Below, piece after piece: positions 36,400-44,872 of a DNA stretch of 64,000 nucleotides (position 1 is its first letter; each line of letters begins with the position of its first letter). Below the pieces are notes generated by a model. It saw nothing but the letters and a program-made list of their open reading frames with translations. It was not told the origin of the DNA and ran no database searches. A program made the translations under genes and the position numbers. The stretch comes from Arthrobacter_E sp044748305 (lineage in GTDB: Bacteria; Actinomycetota; Actinomycetes; Actinomycetales; Micrococcaceae), in contig NZ_JBIVFT010000005.1 in NCBI RefSeq assembly GCF_044748305.1, positions 62,001 through 126,000 of the forward strand, in the 5' to 3' direction.

Positions 36400-36843
36400 T
36401 TACTTGCTCTCACCGTTGAGACGCTTGAGCGTCTCCTCGGGCGACTCTGCCGCCAGCTTCTCAGCGGAGAGTCCATTCTCATCCTGCACGACGACGTCGG
36501 GAGTGCTGTCCGCCTTGAGCGCGGGGGCCTCCACGGTCTCGGTGAGCGCGGGCTCGGCATCGGCATCAGCCTCTGCAGGGACCGGCGGCTCGACGACCTT
36601 GGTGACGGCCTGACGGTGCACCGTGGCCAGGTTGCCGGGAGAGAGCTCCAGGACGACCTTGTTCTCTTCCTCATCGATGGAGCGGATGGTGCCGAAGAGG
36701 CCGAAGCTCGTCATGACATCCACACCGGGACCGAACTTGGACTGCATCTCCTTCTGCTGCTGCTGCGTCTTCTTGTTCCTGCGCATCATGAGGAACATGA
36801 GCACCGCCAAGGCGGCCAGCATCAAGAGCATTGTGGGATCCAC
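36400..36843 (-). CDS. yajC: Preprotein translocase subunit YajC
   Basis: Accessory subunit of SecDF. 147 residues: one membrane segment (about 2-20, TMLLMLAALAVLMFLMMRR), the conserved MQSKFGPGVDVMTSFGLFGT, and an acidic, probably disordered tail from about residue 85. 53 bases upstream of secD. Confidence 0.93.
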   Translation of the reverse strand: MDPTMLLMLAALAVLMFLMMRRNKKTQQQQKEMQSKFGPGVDVMTSFGLFGTIRSIDEEENKVVLELSPGNLATVHRQAVTKVVEPPVPAEADADAEPALTETVEAPALKADSTPDVVVQDENGLSAEKLAAESPEETLKRLNGESK

Positions 36844-36959
36844 GGATCACTTCCATTCGTCGCGTTTCAGACATGCGGTTCCCGCACCCGGAGGTGGCGG
36901 GCGTCATAACAGTCTAAAGGGAAAACCCTGGGGCACGGTGAAAGCGCCAACGCGCCCGA

Positions 36960-38048
36960 CTAGAGCAGTCCCTCGTCTTCGAGCAGGACCGGCTGGAACG
37001 ACTCCTCCGTCAGCCCCGCCGCCGTGAGCTGTTCCTGGCCGAACACACCGTCCGGAACCGCGAAGCCCAAGTGCGTCCAGGCGGCCGCCATGGCGATCCG
37101 GCCCCGAGGAGTACGGCCCATCAATCCCTCACGCACCAGGAACGGCTCGGCGACGGTCTCCACCGTCTCGGGTTCCTCGCCCACCGCGATCGCGAGGGTG
37201 GACAGGCCCACCGGTCCCCCGCCGAATTTGGTCACGAGCGCTTCCAGCACGGAGCGGTCCAACCGGTCCAGGCCACGCGAATCCACCTCGTACATATCGA
37301 GGGCCGCGCCGGCCGCCCGGGCATCGATCTGTTCCGTTCCGTGCACAAGAGCCCAGTCCCTGACACGACGAAGCAGGCGGTTCGCGATACGGGGCGTACC
37401 CCGGGACCGTCCGGCGATCTCGTGGAAGCCCGCCGAGGAGACCTTCAGGTCCAGCAGTCCCGCGGAGCGGCGCAGCACGAGTTCCAGCTCTTCGACGGTG
37501 TAGAACTCCAGATGACCGGTGAAACCGAAACGGTCACGCAACGGCCCCGGGAGGAGGCCTGCGCGAGTGGTCGCCCCCACCAGGGTGAACGGCGGGAGAT
37601 CCAGCGGGATGGCCGTGGCCCCGGCGCCTTTGCCGACCACGATGTCCACACGGAAGTCCTCCATGGCCATGTACAGCATTTCCTCCGCCGGCCGCGACAT
37701 ACGGTGGATCTCATCGAGGAAGAGGACTTCGCCCTCGCTGAGCGAGGAGAGGATCGCGGCGAGGTCCCCGGCGTGCTGGATCGCGGGGCCGCTGCTGATC
37801 CGCAAGGGGGCGTTCATCTCGGCTGCGATGATCATGGCGAGGGTCGTCTTGCCGAGCCCGGGGGGGCCCGACAGCAGCACATGGTCGGCGCTCTTGCCAC
37901 GAAGCCGGGACGCGTCAAGGACCAGTTTCAGTTGTCGCCGGACCCGGCCCTGCCCGACGAAGTCATCGAGGTGACGGGGCCGCAGAGCGGCCTCGATGGC
38001 CCGCTCTTCAGGCTCTTCGCCGCCGTCGACCAAGGGGTTCTCAGCCAC
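36960..38048 (-). CDS. ruvB: Holliday junction branch migration helicase RuvB
   Basis: Hexameric AAA+ motor driven onto junctions by RuvA. 362 residues. Walker A GPPGLGKTT at 61-69, Walker B LFLDEIHRMSRPAEEMLY, sensor GATTRAGLLPGPLRDRFGF, Arg finger region, and winged-helix C-terminus with GLMGRTPRGRIAM. Overlaps ruvA by 8 bases. Confidence 0.98.
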   Translation of the reverse strand: MAENPLVDGGEEPEERAIEAALRPRHLDDFVGQGRVRRQLKLVLDASRLRGKSADHVLLSGPPGLGKTTLAMIIAAEMNAPLRISSGPAIQHAGDLAAILSSLSEGEVLFLDEIHRMSRPAEEMLYMAMEDFRVDIVVGKGAGATAIPLDLPPFTLVGATTRAGLLPGPLRDRFGFTGHLEFYTVEELELVLRRSAGLLDLKVSSAGFHEIAGRSRGTPRIANRLLRRVRDWALVHGTEQIDARAAGAALDMYEVDSRGLDRLDRSVLEALVTKFGGGPVGLSTLAIAVGEEPETVETVAEPFLVREGLMGRTPRGRIAMAAAWTHLGFAVPDGVFGQEQLTAAGLTEESFQPVLLEDEGLL

Positions 38049-38682
38049 GTCCGCCCCTCATCCTGGCACCGTCCTGGCCAAGCCACCGCAGGGTGGCGCG
38101 GAGGATCTCCGGGACATCGCCTCGTTCAGCCAACCCGGGACTGTCCTTCAGCGCCTTATCCACGGTGGCCGATGCGTCCTTCTCGCTCCAGCCAAGACTG
38201 CTGAGCGCCTCAACGACCTGCGGCTTCCAGGCTTCCGTCCCGGCCGTGACGACCGCGACGGGACCGGACTCGCCGGTACCATGCGGCACCAGTTTGCCCT
38301 TCAGCTCCAGCACGATGCGACCCGCGACCTTGGGACCGATGCCGGGGACCTTGGTGAACGCCTTGCTGTCCTCGGTGTGAGCCGCCACCCGGATCGATTC
38401 GGGATCCAGCACGGCGAGCACCGCCAGCGCCAGCCTCGGGCCCACCCCGCTCACAGTGAGGAGGATGTCGAAGACCTCACGCTCGTCGTCGTCGGCGAAG
38501 GCGAAAAGCGTCAGCGAGTCCTCCCGCACGATCAAGGCCGTGCTCACTCTGGCCTCTTCGCCGAGCCGGAGTGCGGAGAGCGTCTGCGGCGTGGCCTGCA
38601 CTGCCATGCCGACTCCCCCGACTTCCAGGACAGCGCTGGACAGGCCGAGATGCGCCACGGTGCCACGGAGCGAGCTGATCAC
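38041..38682 (-). CDS. ruvA: Holliday junction branch migration protein RuvA
   Basis: Tetrameric junction-binding subunit. 213 residues: OB-fold (MISSLRGTVAHLGLSSAVLE), tandem helix-hairpin-helix motifs (LLTVSGVGPRLALAVLAVLD and TKVPGIGPKVAGRIVLELKG), and the C-terminal RuvB-contacting domain. A LexA-like box lies upstream. Confidence 0.96.
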   Translation of the reverse strand: MISSLRGTVAHLGLSSAVLEVGGVGMAVQATPQTLSALRLGEEARVSTALIVREDSLTLFAFADDDEREVFDILLTVSGVGPRLALAVLAVLDPESIRVAAHTEDSKAFTKVPGIGPKVAGRIVLELKGKLVPHGTGESGPVAVVTAGTEAWKPQVVEALSSLGWSEKDASATVDKALKDSPGLAERGDVPEILRATLRWLGQDGARMRGGRG

Positions 38683-38714
38683 GTGTGTTAACCCCTCAAT
38701 AGGATGTCTGCCAT

Positions 38715-38730
38715 TCGAACATTTCTACGA
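38715..38730 (-). promoter_or_regulatory. Possible LexA (SOS) box before ruvA
   Basis: TCGAAC-ATTT-CTACGA (plus-strand reading) matches 10 of 12 defined positions of the actinobacterial SOS box TCGAAC-N4-GTTCGA; the left half is perfect. It lies about 33-48 bases before the ruvA ATG. On the minus strand TATTGA downstream could serve as -10. Damage induction of ruvAB is known in other bacteria. Confidence 0.5.
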
Positions 38731-38755
38731 AAAGCCTAGCAAGACACCCGGAAGC

Positions 38756-39340
38756 TCAGCGTCCGCGCCGCGCCCGGGCTTCCGCTTCCGCCCACGCACG
38801 CTGCGCCGGCGTCAGGGAGTCCCGGCCGGGTCCGGAACTCGCGACCGCGGCCCCGCTGCCCGCCCGCCAGGCGTGGGTGATCGCCAAGGCCAGGGCGTCG
38901 GCGGCATCGGCCGGACGAGGAGCCTCGGAGAGCCGGAGGATCTTGGTGACCAGCTTGGTGACCGCCTCTTTATTGGCCCGCCCACTGCCGGTCACGGCCG
39001 CTTTCACCTCGGAGGGCGTATGCAGCGCGACGGGAATGCCGCGGCGGGCGGCCGCCGCGATCACCACGCCTGAGACCTGGGCGACGCCCATGACCGTACT
39101 GACGTTCTGCTGCGAGAAGACCCGCTCGATGGCGACGACGTCGGGGGTGTGCCGATCCAGCCATTCGTCGATGGCATTGGCGATCACCAGCAGGCGGGCA
39201 TCCAGCGGCTGATCCGCTGACGTCCCGACGACCGAGACCGCAACCATGGTGGCTCGCCGGTCCCCCGCGACGTCGACGACACCCAGACCGCAACGGGTCA
39301 GGCCCGGGTCCACACCCAGCACGCGCAGGCTCATGCGCAT
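38756..39340 (-). CDS. ruvC: Holliday junction resolvase RuvC
   Basis: Dimeric RNase H-fold nuclease that cuts Holliday junctions. 194 residues. Active-site acidic residues lie in VLGVDPGLTRCGLGVVD (Asp 11), VVAIERVFSQQNVSTVMG (Glu), and PADAADALALAITHAW (Asp pair). Starts 22 bases after yebC. Complete. Confidence 0.97.
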   Translation of the reverse strand: MRMSLRVLGVDPGLTRCGLGVVDVAGDRRATMVAVSVVGTSADQPLDARLLVIANAIDEWLDRHTPDVVAIERVFSQQNVSTVMGVAQVSGVVIAAAARRGIPVALHTPSEVKAAVTGSGRANKEAVTKLVTKILRLSEAPRPADAADALALAITHAWRAGSGAAVASSGPGRDSLTPAQRAWAEAEARARRGR

Positions 39341-39362
39341 GGCCCCAGAACGACGGCGATGA

Positions 39363-40118
39363 CTACTCGGCCTCGAGCTGAGCCTGGACTTCTTCGCTCA
39401 GGTCGGCGTTCGTGTAGACGTTCTGGACGTCGTCCAGCTCCTCAAGGGCGTCCACGAGCTTCAGGAACTTCTTGGCGCCTTCCAGATCCAGCTCAACCTG
39501 CATGGAGGGGATGAACTCGGCCTCATCGGTCTCATACTCGATGCCGGCCTCGTTGAGAGCGTCGCGGATCGGCTGCAGATCTCCGGGCTCCGAGTGGATC
39601 TCCCAGTTCTCCCCCTGATCCTTGACCTCATCGGCACCGGCCTCGAGGACGGCCATGAGGAGATCGTCCTCGCTCAGGCCGTTCTTGGGCAGGCTGACGA
39701 CGCCGCGACGGGTGAAGAGGTACGCCACCGAACCGGGGTCGGCCACGGTGCCGCCGTTACGGGTGATGGCGAGACGGACTTCGGAGGCTGCGCGGTTCTT
39801 GTTGTCCGTGAGGCACTCGATGAGCAGTGCGGAGCCCTGAGGACCACGGGCTTCATAGGTGATCTCGGTGTAGTCGACGACCTCGCCCGTCAGACCGGCA
39901 CCACGCTTGATGGCGCGGTCGATGTTGTCATTCGGGACGGAGTTCTTCTTGGCCTTGGAGACGGCCAGGTCCAACGCCGGGTTACCGGAGAGATCCGGCC
40001 CGCCCATCCGCGATGCGACCTCGATGTTCTTGATGAACTTGGCGAACGCCTTGGCACGCCTGCCGTCGATCACGGCCTTCTTGTGCTTGGTGGTAGCCCA
40101 TTTGGAGTGGCCCGACAT
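39363..40118 (-). CDS. yebC: YebC/PmpR-family DNA-binding regulatory protein
   Basis: 251 residues, starting SGHSKWATTKHKKAVIDGRR, the family signature, followed by NSVPNDNIDRAIKRGAGL and YEARGPQGSALLIECLTDNK. The family includes transcription regulators, and recent work links members to translation of proline stretches. Two bases after the pdxT stop; constant neighbour of ruvC. Confidence 0.96.
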   Translation of the reverse strand: MSGHSKWATTKHKKAVIDGRRAKAFAKFIKNIEVASRMGGPDLSGNPALDLAVSKAKKNSVPNDNIDRAIKRGAGLTGEVVDYTEITYEARGPQGSALLIECLTDNKNRAASEVRLAITRNGGTVADPGSVAYLFTRRGVVSLPKNGLSEDDLLMAVLEAGADEVKDQGENWEIHSEPGDLQPIRDALNEAGIEYETDEAEFIPSMQVELDLEGAKKFLKLVDALEELDDVQNVYTNADLSEEVQAQLEAE

Positions 40119-40120
40119 GC

Positions 40121-40807
40121 CTACGCTTCTCCTTTGATCATCCGGATGAACAGTTCGTGAACGCGCAGCTCCCCCGTCACCTCAGGGTGGAAGGACGTGG
40201 CCAGCGCGTTGCCAGAGCGAACCGCAACAATTCTAGCTCGTGAATCGACGGTGGCCGCGGAGGGCATTTCGTCGGGATGCAATTGGGCGAGGATCTCGAC
40301 CCCGTCACCGACCTCTTCCACCCAGGGCCCGCGGATGAAGACGGCGTGAACGGGAGCGACGCCGTCGCCCGCACGCCCCGCGGAGAAGTCCAGTCCACCG
40401 AAGTCGAGGTCGACCTCGAACGATTCCCGCTGACGGCCGAAGGCGTTGCGCCGCACGGTCATGTCGATGCCGCCGAAGGTCCCCTGCGGACGGCCCGAAA
40501 GATCCAGCGTCGGGTCCTGGAGCCGATCGGCCAGCAGGATCATTCCTGCGCAGGATCCGTAGACGGGCATGCCCTCGGCGATGCGTTCCCTCAAGGGGTC
40601 CGCGAGTTCGAACGCACGGGCCAGCTTGTCGATGGCGGTCGACTCGCCGCCAGGGATGATCAGGCCGTCGACTGCGGCGAGCTCGGCAGGCCGGCGAATG
40701 GCGATGGCACGGGCGCCGACCGTCTCGGCCGCATGGAGGTGTTCGCGGAAGTCGCCCTGGAGCGCCAGGACGCCGACGAGCGGGGTGTCATGGGGAGGAT
40801 TCTGCAC
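40121..40807 (-). CDS. pdxT: Pyridoxal 5'-phosphate synthase glutaminase subunit
   Basis: Releases ammonia from glutamine for PdxS. 228 residues from a GTG at 40807. Class I amidotransferase motifs: GVLALQGDFREH, LIIPGGESTAIDKL, nucleophile Cys in PVYGSCAGMILLAD, and the His-Glu pair in TSFHPEVTGELRVHEL. No Shine-Dalgarno is visible, and TAAACT a few bases upstream could make the message nearly leaderless. Unusually, pdxS is 6.2 kb away rather than adjacent. Confidence 0.95.
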   Translation of the reverse strand: MQNPPHDTPLVGVLALQGDFREHLHAAETVGARAIAIRRPAELAAVDGLIIPGGESTAIDKLARAFELADPLRERIAEGMPVYGSCAGMILLADRLQDPTLDLSGRPQGTFGGIDMTVRRNAFGRQRESFEVDLDFGGLDFSAGRAGDGVAPVHAVFIRGPWVEEVGDGVEILAQLHPDEMPSAATVDSRARIVAVRSGNALATSFHPEVTGELRVHELFIRMIKGEA

Positions 40808-40966
40808 TGCAACAGTTTAGTACGCGGCTCTCACCGGCCTTCTCATGGGGACATGCGCCCTGGCCGCCGAGTTGTGACCTTCCCGACCCTCCGTCGCTCG
40901 CCGGTCCGGGCCCGCTCAGCCAGTAGCATGGGTGAGGACCTGTTATCGATTGAAGAGGTGCGCAGT

Positions 40967-43645
40967 ATGTGCGGAATCGCCGGTTACCACGGCTTTGGGG
41001 AGAACGAGGAGATGCTCAAGGCCATGAGCGCCTGCATCGTCCATCGGGGCCCCGACGGTGAGGGCTACTTCACCGAGGCGAACGTGGGACTCGCGCACCG
41101 CCGTTTGTCGATCATCGACGTCGCGCACGGCCAGGAGCCGATGATCAGCGCCGACGGCGACACCGTGCTGGTCTACAACGGCGAGGTCTACAACTACCTG
41201 GAGCTGCGCGCGGAACTCGAAGCTCTGGGCCGCAGCTTCCGCACCCAGTCGGACACTGAAGTGGTGCTGCAGTCCTATGAGCAGTGGGGCACCGAGGCTT
41301 TCGACCGCTTCAACGGCATGTTCGGTCTCGCCATCCTGGATAAGAAGCGCAATGTCACGGTCCTCGCCCGCGACCACTTCGGCATCAAACCGCTCTACTG
41401 GGCCAATGTAGGCACGGACGAAGCCCCGAAGGTGCTCTTCGCCTCGGAGATCAAGCCGATCCTGGCCACCGGCGAGCTGAAGGCCGCCCCGAACGAGCGC
41501 ATCCTCTACCGTTACCTGCAGTACCGGATTCACGATGACAGCGCCGAGACGTTCTTCGCCGGCGTGAACAAGCTGATGCCGGGCGAGATGATGACGATCG
41601 ACAACGCCACCGGCCGGTTCACGATCGAGACGTTCACACGTCTGCGCCAGGAACTCGAAGAGCTCTCCACACAGAACCGTCCGTACACGCCGGAAGTCAC
41701 CGACGAGTACCGGCAGCGCTTCACCGAGGCCGTGCGGATGCGTCTGAAGTCGGAAGTCCCTGTCGGTTCCGCCCTCTCCGGAGGCCTGGATTCCTCCGCA
41801 GTGGTGGTCACCATCAACAAGCTGATGCAGGAGCACGCCGACGCCGTCGATTCGATCGGCGCCAAGCAGAACACCTTCAGCGCCGTGTTCCCCAACTCGA
41901 TCAACGATGAGGAGCACTACGCGGACGCCGCGATCGCCAAGTGCAGCGGCAACATCCAGGCCCACAAGATCCTGCCCACGCCGGAAGGTTTCAACGAGGA
42001 CCTGGACGACTTCGTCCGCACCATGGAGGAACCCATCATCTCCTCCGGTCCCTACGCGCAGTACTGCGTCATGAAGGAGGCCAGCAAGCATGTGACCGTG
42101 CTGCTGGACGGTCAGGGTGCCGACGAGATGATGGCCGGGTACATCCCGTACTACTTCGCCTACCTGCGTCAGCTCAAGAAGGCCGGCGACTACCGCACGC
42201 TCATCCGTGAGGCGGGCCAGTCCCTGGACATCTTCTACCGGCTGGGCCGCTTCCGCCTGAAGTCGAAGCTGACCGCCAAGAAGCAGCTCGGCATGGGGCA
42301 GCTGCTGAACAAGGACTTCACCTCTGCGCACCGCGGTGAGAAGTTCAGCAACGTCCCGGACAACATGAAGCTCCGTCTGATCGACGATCTCTTCCACAAG
42401 TCGCTGCCGTCACTGCTGCGCTACGAGGACAAGAACACCATGCGCTTCTCCTTGGAAGGCCGTGTGCCGTTCCTGGACAAGGAAGTGGTGAAGTTCCTCT
42501 TCAGCCTCTCCGACGAAGCCATCATCAAGGGCGGCTGGAACAAGCGCATCCTGCGCGATGCCACACGCGGCCTGCTGCCGGAGAAGATCAGCAACCGCCG
42601 CAACAAGATCGGTTTCACCACTCCGGAGGCGGAGTGGTTCAAGCTGATGAATGAGCGGATCTACAAGATCTTCATGTCCAACTCCTTCTACAACCGGCCG
42701 TACTGGAATCGCGAAGCGGTGCTGACGGCTTTCGAGGAGTACCTCAACGACAAGAACGACGCCGACACCATGGTGTTCTGGCGTCTCATGAACGTCGAAC
42801 TGTGGTTCCGCGAGTTCATCGACCAGGATGAGACCCCGGCGGATGTGAAGCTCAACAAAAGCGACTATGAGCCGAACCCGGGCAAGGAATTGGCCATCGA
42901 GTCCGCGGGGACGGCCTTCCTGCGGTTCCCGCTGCAGACCCAGGTCTTCGCCAAGGACACCGAGCTGGCACCCGCCGTGACCCAGTACCCCGAGCGTTTC
43001 TTCGCCGGTCTCGATACGGCGCCCGCCGAAGCCCGTGCCGCCGTCGAGGCAGCTCGTGCCGATGGCCGCAAGTGGTATCTGCTGGTGAGTGAGAAGATCG
43101 TGGCCATCACCCAGGGCCGTTCCTTCCCGGTCTGGGAGATCAAGGTCTCTCCTGCGGCCCGCGTGCTCAGCAAGTTCGTGACGCGTACGCCCGCCGGCAT
43201 CGGACTCGGCAGCCCCTGGTCGATGCAGATCGCCATCAACGAGGTGGGCCTGCCCCTCATCGTCAAGGCCGCGCTGGCCTCCGTGGTGGGCAAGTTCCAG
43301 GGCAAGAGCGGCGTCTTCTACGACGTCGTCGGACACAACATCAATGCGATCGACGGCGCGACGCCGTACAGCCTCGGGGCCGCGAGCAATTCCGTGAAGC
43401 TCGCCCCGAAGGATCCGGAAGGGGTCGCCCGCAGCCTGAGCGCCTCCATTCGCGCCGCCCTCCCGGCAGAGGCCGTGGAGAACTTCGGCGGCGTGGCGAT
43501 CATGGACGCCAACGACCTCGGCGTCGTCGTCATGGGTCACGACACCGCACTGCCCACGGAGACCATCGCCGGGATGTTCAAGGACAACCCGCAGGGTCAG
43601 GGTTCGCAGGCGACTCCGATGTCCCTGGTGGTCACCGAAGCCTGA
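40967..43645 (+). CDS. asnB: Asparagine synthetase B (glutamine-hydrolysing) fused to a CofE-like (F420:glutamate ligase family) domain
   Basis: 892 residues from the ATG at 40967, which gives the required N-terminal Cys (MCGIAGYHGF) and has GAAGAGG upstream. Residues 1-640 are a complete AsnB: class II glutaminase with RRLSIIDVAHGQEPM and VYNGEVYNYLELR, then the ATP-pyrophosphatase domain with SGGLDSS at 271-277. Residues about 641-892 are extra and resemble the coenzyme F420-0:L-glutamate ligase family: LLVSEKIVAITQGR (about 705-718), GLGSPWSMQIAINEVGLP, FYDVVGHNINAIDG (ending near 797), KLAPKDPEGVARSLS and IMDANDLGVVVMG (about 845-857). There is no stop or frameshift at the junction. AsnB makes asparagine or amidates other carboxylates; what the fused ligase does is unknown. 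No other F420 gene is in the window. Confidence 0.9.
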   Translation: MCGIAGYHGFGENEEMLKAMSACIVHRGPDGEGYFTEANVGLAHRRLSIIDVAHGQEPMISADGDTVLVYNGEVYNYLELRAELEALGRSFRTQSDTEVVLQSYEQWGTEAFDRFNGMFGLAILDKKRNVTVLARDHFGIKPLYWANVGTDEAPKVLFASEIKPILATGELKAAPNERILYRYLQYRIHDDSAETFFAGVNKLMPGEMMTIDNATGRFTIETFTRLRQELEELSTQNRPYTPEVTDEYRQRFTEAVRMRLKSEVPVGSALSGGLDSSAVVVTINKLMQEHADAVDSIGAKQNTFSAVFPNSINDEEHYADAAIAKCSGNIQAHKILPTPEGFNEDLDDFVRTMEEPIISSGPYAQYCVMKEASKHVTVLLDGQGADEMMAGYIPYYFAYLRQLKKAGDYRTLIREAGQSLDIFYRLGRFRLKSKLTAKKQLGMGQLLNKDFTSAHRGEKFSNVPDNMKLRLIDDLFHKSLPSLLRYEDKNTMRFSLEGRVPFLDKEVVKFLFSLSDEAIIKGGWNKRILRDATRGLLPEKISNRRNKIGFTTPEAEWFKLMNERIYKIFMSNSFYNRPYWNREAVLTAFEEYLNDKNDADTMVFWRLMNVELWFREFIDQDETPADVKLNKSDYEPNPGKELAIESAGTAFLRFPLQTQVFAKDTELAPAVTQYPERFFAGLDTAPAEARAAVEAARADGRKWYLLVSEKIVAITQGRSFPVWEIKVSPAARVLSKFVTRTPAGIGLGSPWSMQIAINEVGLPLIVKAALASVVGKFQGKSGVFYDVVGHNINAIDGATPYSLGAASNSVKLAPKDPEGVARSLSASIRAALPAEAVENFGGVAIMDANDLGVVVMGHDTALPTETIAGMFKDNPQGQGSQATPMSLVVTEA

Positions 43646-43660
43646 GCCGAGCACGTCGAA

Positions 43661-43692
43661 GGGCCCCGCCGGATCACCCGGCGGGGCCCTTT
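43661..43692 (+). terminator. Terminator after the asnB fusion
   Basis: 12-bp perfect stem GGGCCCCGCCGG / CCGGCGGGGCCC with a 5-base loop, followed by TTTCCC. 16 bases past the asnB stop. It may also serve the convergent FAD monooxygenase gene. Confidence 0.8.
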
Positions 43693-43705
43693 CCCGTCCT
43701 GTCAG

Positions 43706-44791
43706 TCATCGATCGCCACGACGCCGCTGGGCCAGCCTGCCCATCCAGCGGGAGGCCAGCAGCATCCGCGCGGCCCGCGGAGCACGCCGCTGAGAGTAGC
43801 GGCTCAGGATCCGGTTCACTGTCTCGCCATCCGGATCACCCGCCCCAGAGGCCCTCAGCAAGCCGACGAGTTCGGCCGCATCGTCCAGACCGGTTCCGGC
43901 GCCCCGCCCGAGATCGGGCGTCATGGCATGCGCCGCGTCGCCGAGCAACGCGACCCTCCCCCGGTGAAAACGGTTCAAGGGTTCACGAAGGTCATAGAGA
44001 TCGTGCCGGAGCACCGCACCGGGTTCCGTTCCCGCGATCAATCCACGGGCCGTCGGATACCAGTCCTGGAACTCGGCCAGCGCGGCTTCCCGCTCGCTGC
44101 CGAAACCTCGTGTCGTCGCCGTCCTGCCCTCCTGACTCGACGTGACGGCGAACCAGTACACGCGGCCGTCCCCCAGCGGAACGGTGCCGAAACGCTGCCC
44201 GTCGCCCCAGTCCTCACCGGCCGTGCCCTGAGTGCCCATCGCCGCCGCCGTCACACCGCGCCACGCACTGTAGCCCGTATATCTCAGGCCGGGGTCCAGA
44301 CCCAGCATCGTGCGGGTGGGACTGCGCAGTCCGTCCGCGGCGAGAATCAGATCCCATTGGCTGGTTCCGCCCGGATCCGTGGCGAGTTCCGCCCGGCGCA
44401 GAGGACCGCCGTCGTCGAGCACGGTGGCCCTGGTGCCCCAGTGGAACCGCACTCCGGCGCATTCGGCGAGCAGGAAGTCTCTCAGCTCCTCACGATGGTG
44501 CATGCGGACATCCGGCCTGACCGCTGCCGGGAAGGCGAATCTGATCGAGCCGTCCGGGCGTCTCATGGCCGTTCGGAGATCCGCTGCCGGTCCGTGCGGA
44601 AGGGAGTCGTACCCCTCGGCCAGCCCGAGGCGGGCGAATGCTTTCCGCGCGGAAGGAAACAAGGAGATGCCTGCCCCGGCGACCGTGTCGGCGGGTGCCT
44701 TCTCGAACACTTCTGGCCGCAAGCCCAGCCGGGAAAGTCCCGCAGCGGCCGTGAGTCCCACGATTCCGGCCCCGATGATAGCGATCCTCAT
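43706..44791 (-). CDS. FAD-dependent monooxygenase (aromatic hydroxylase-like)
   Basis: 361 residues from the ATG at 44791, preceded by AAAGGGGG. The dinucleotide-binding motif is at the very start (MRIAIIGAGIVGLTAAAGLS), supporting this start over a longer frame. Also DLILAADGLRSPTRTMLGL (the DG motif) and RGRVALLGDAAHAMTPDLGR (the GD motif binding FAD ribityl). This is the PHBH-like class A family: NAD(P)H-dependent hydroxylation of an aromatic or polyketide-like substrate. The substrate cannot be read from sequence. Divergent from the M3 peptidase gene. Confidence 0.9.
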   Translation of the reverse strand: MRIAIIGAGIVGLTAAAGLSRLGLRPEVFEKAPADTVAGAGISLFPSARKAFARLGLAEGYDSLPHGPAADLRTAMRRPDGSIRFAFPAAVRPDVRMHHREELRDFLLAECAGVRFHWGTRATVLDDGGPLRRAELATDPGGTSQWDLILAADGLRSPTRTMLGLDPGLRYTGYSAWRGVTAAAMGTQGTAGEDWGDGQRFGTVPLGDGRVYWFAVTSSQEGRTATTRGFGSEREAALAEFQDWYPTARGLIAGTEPGAVLRHDLYDLREPLNRFHRGRVALLGDAAHAMTPDLGRGAGTGLDDAAELVGLLRASGAGDPDGETVNRILSRYSQRRAPRAARMLLASRWMGRLAQRRRGDR

Positions 44792-44872
44792 GAACGCCCC
44801 CTTTCCGTCCCATTCTGTCATCGAGGAGCGTCGCTCTTGTGAGCTGCGCCATAGCTGTGAAATGGTCGTTTC

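Noticed and set aside
40943..43654. Two long minus-strand frames opposite asnB
   Set aside because: Shadow frames of a codon-biased gene; no ribosome binding site or family similarity.
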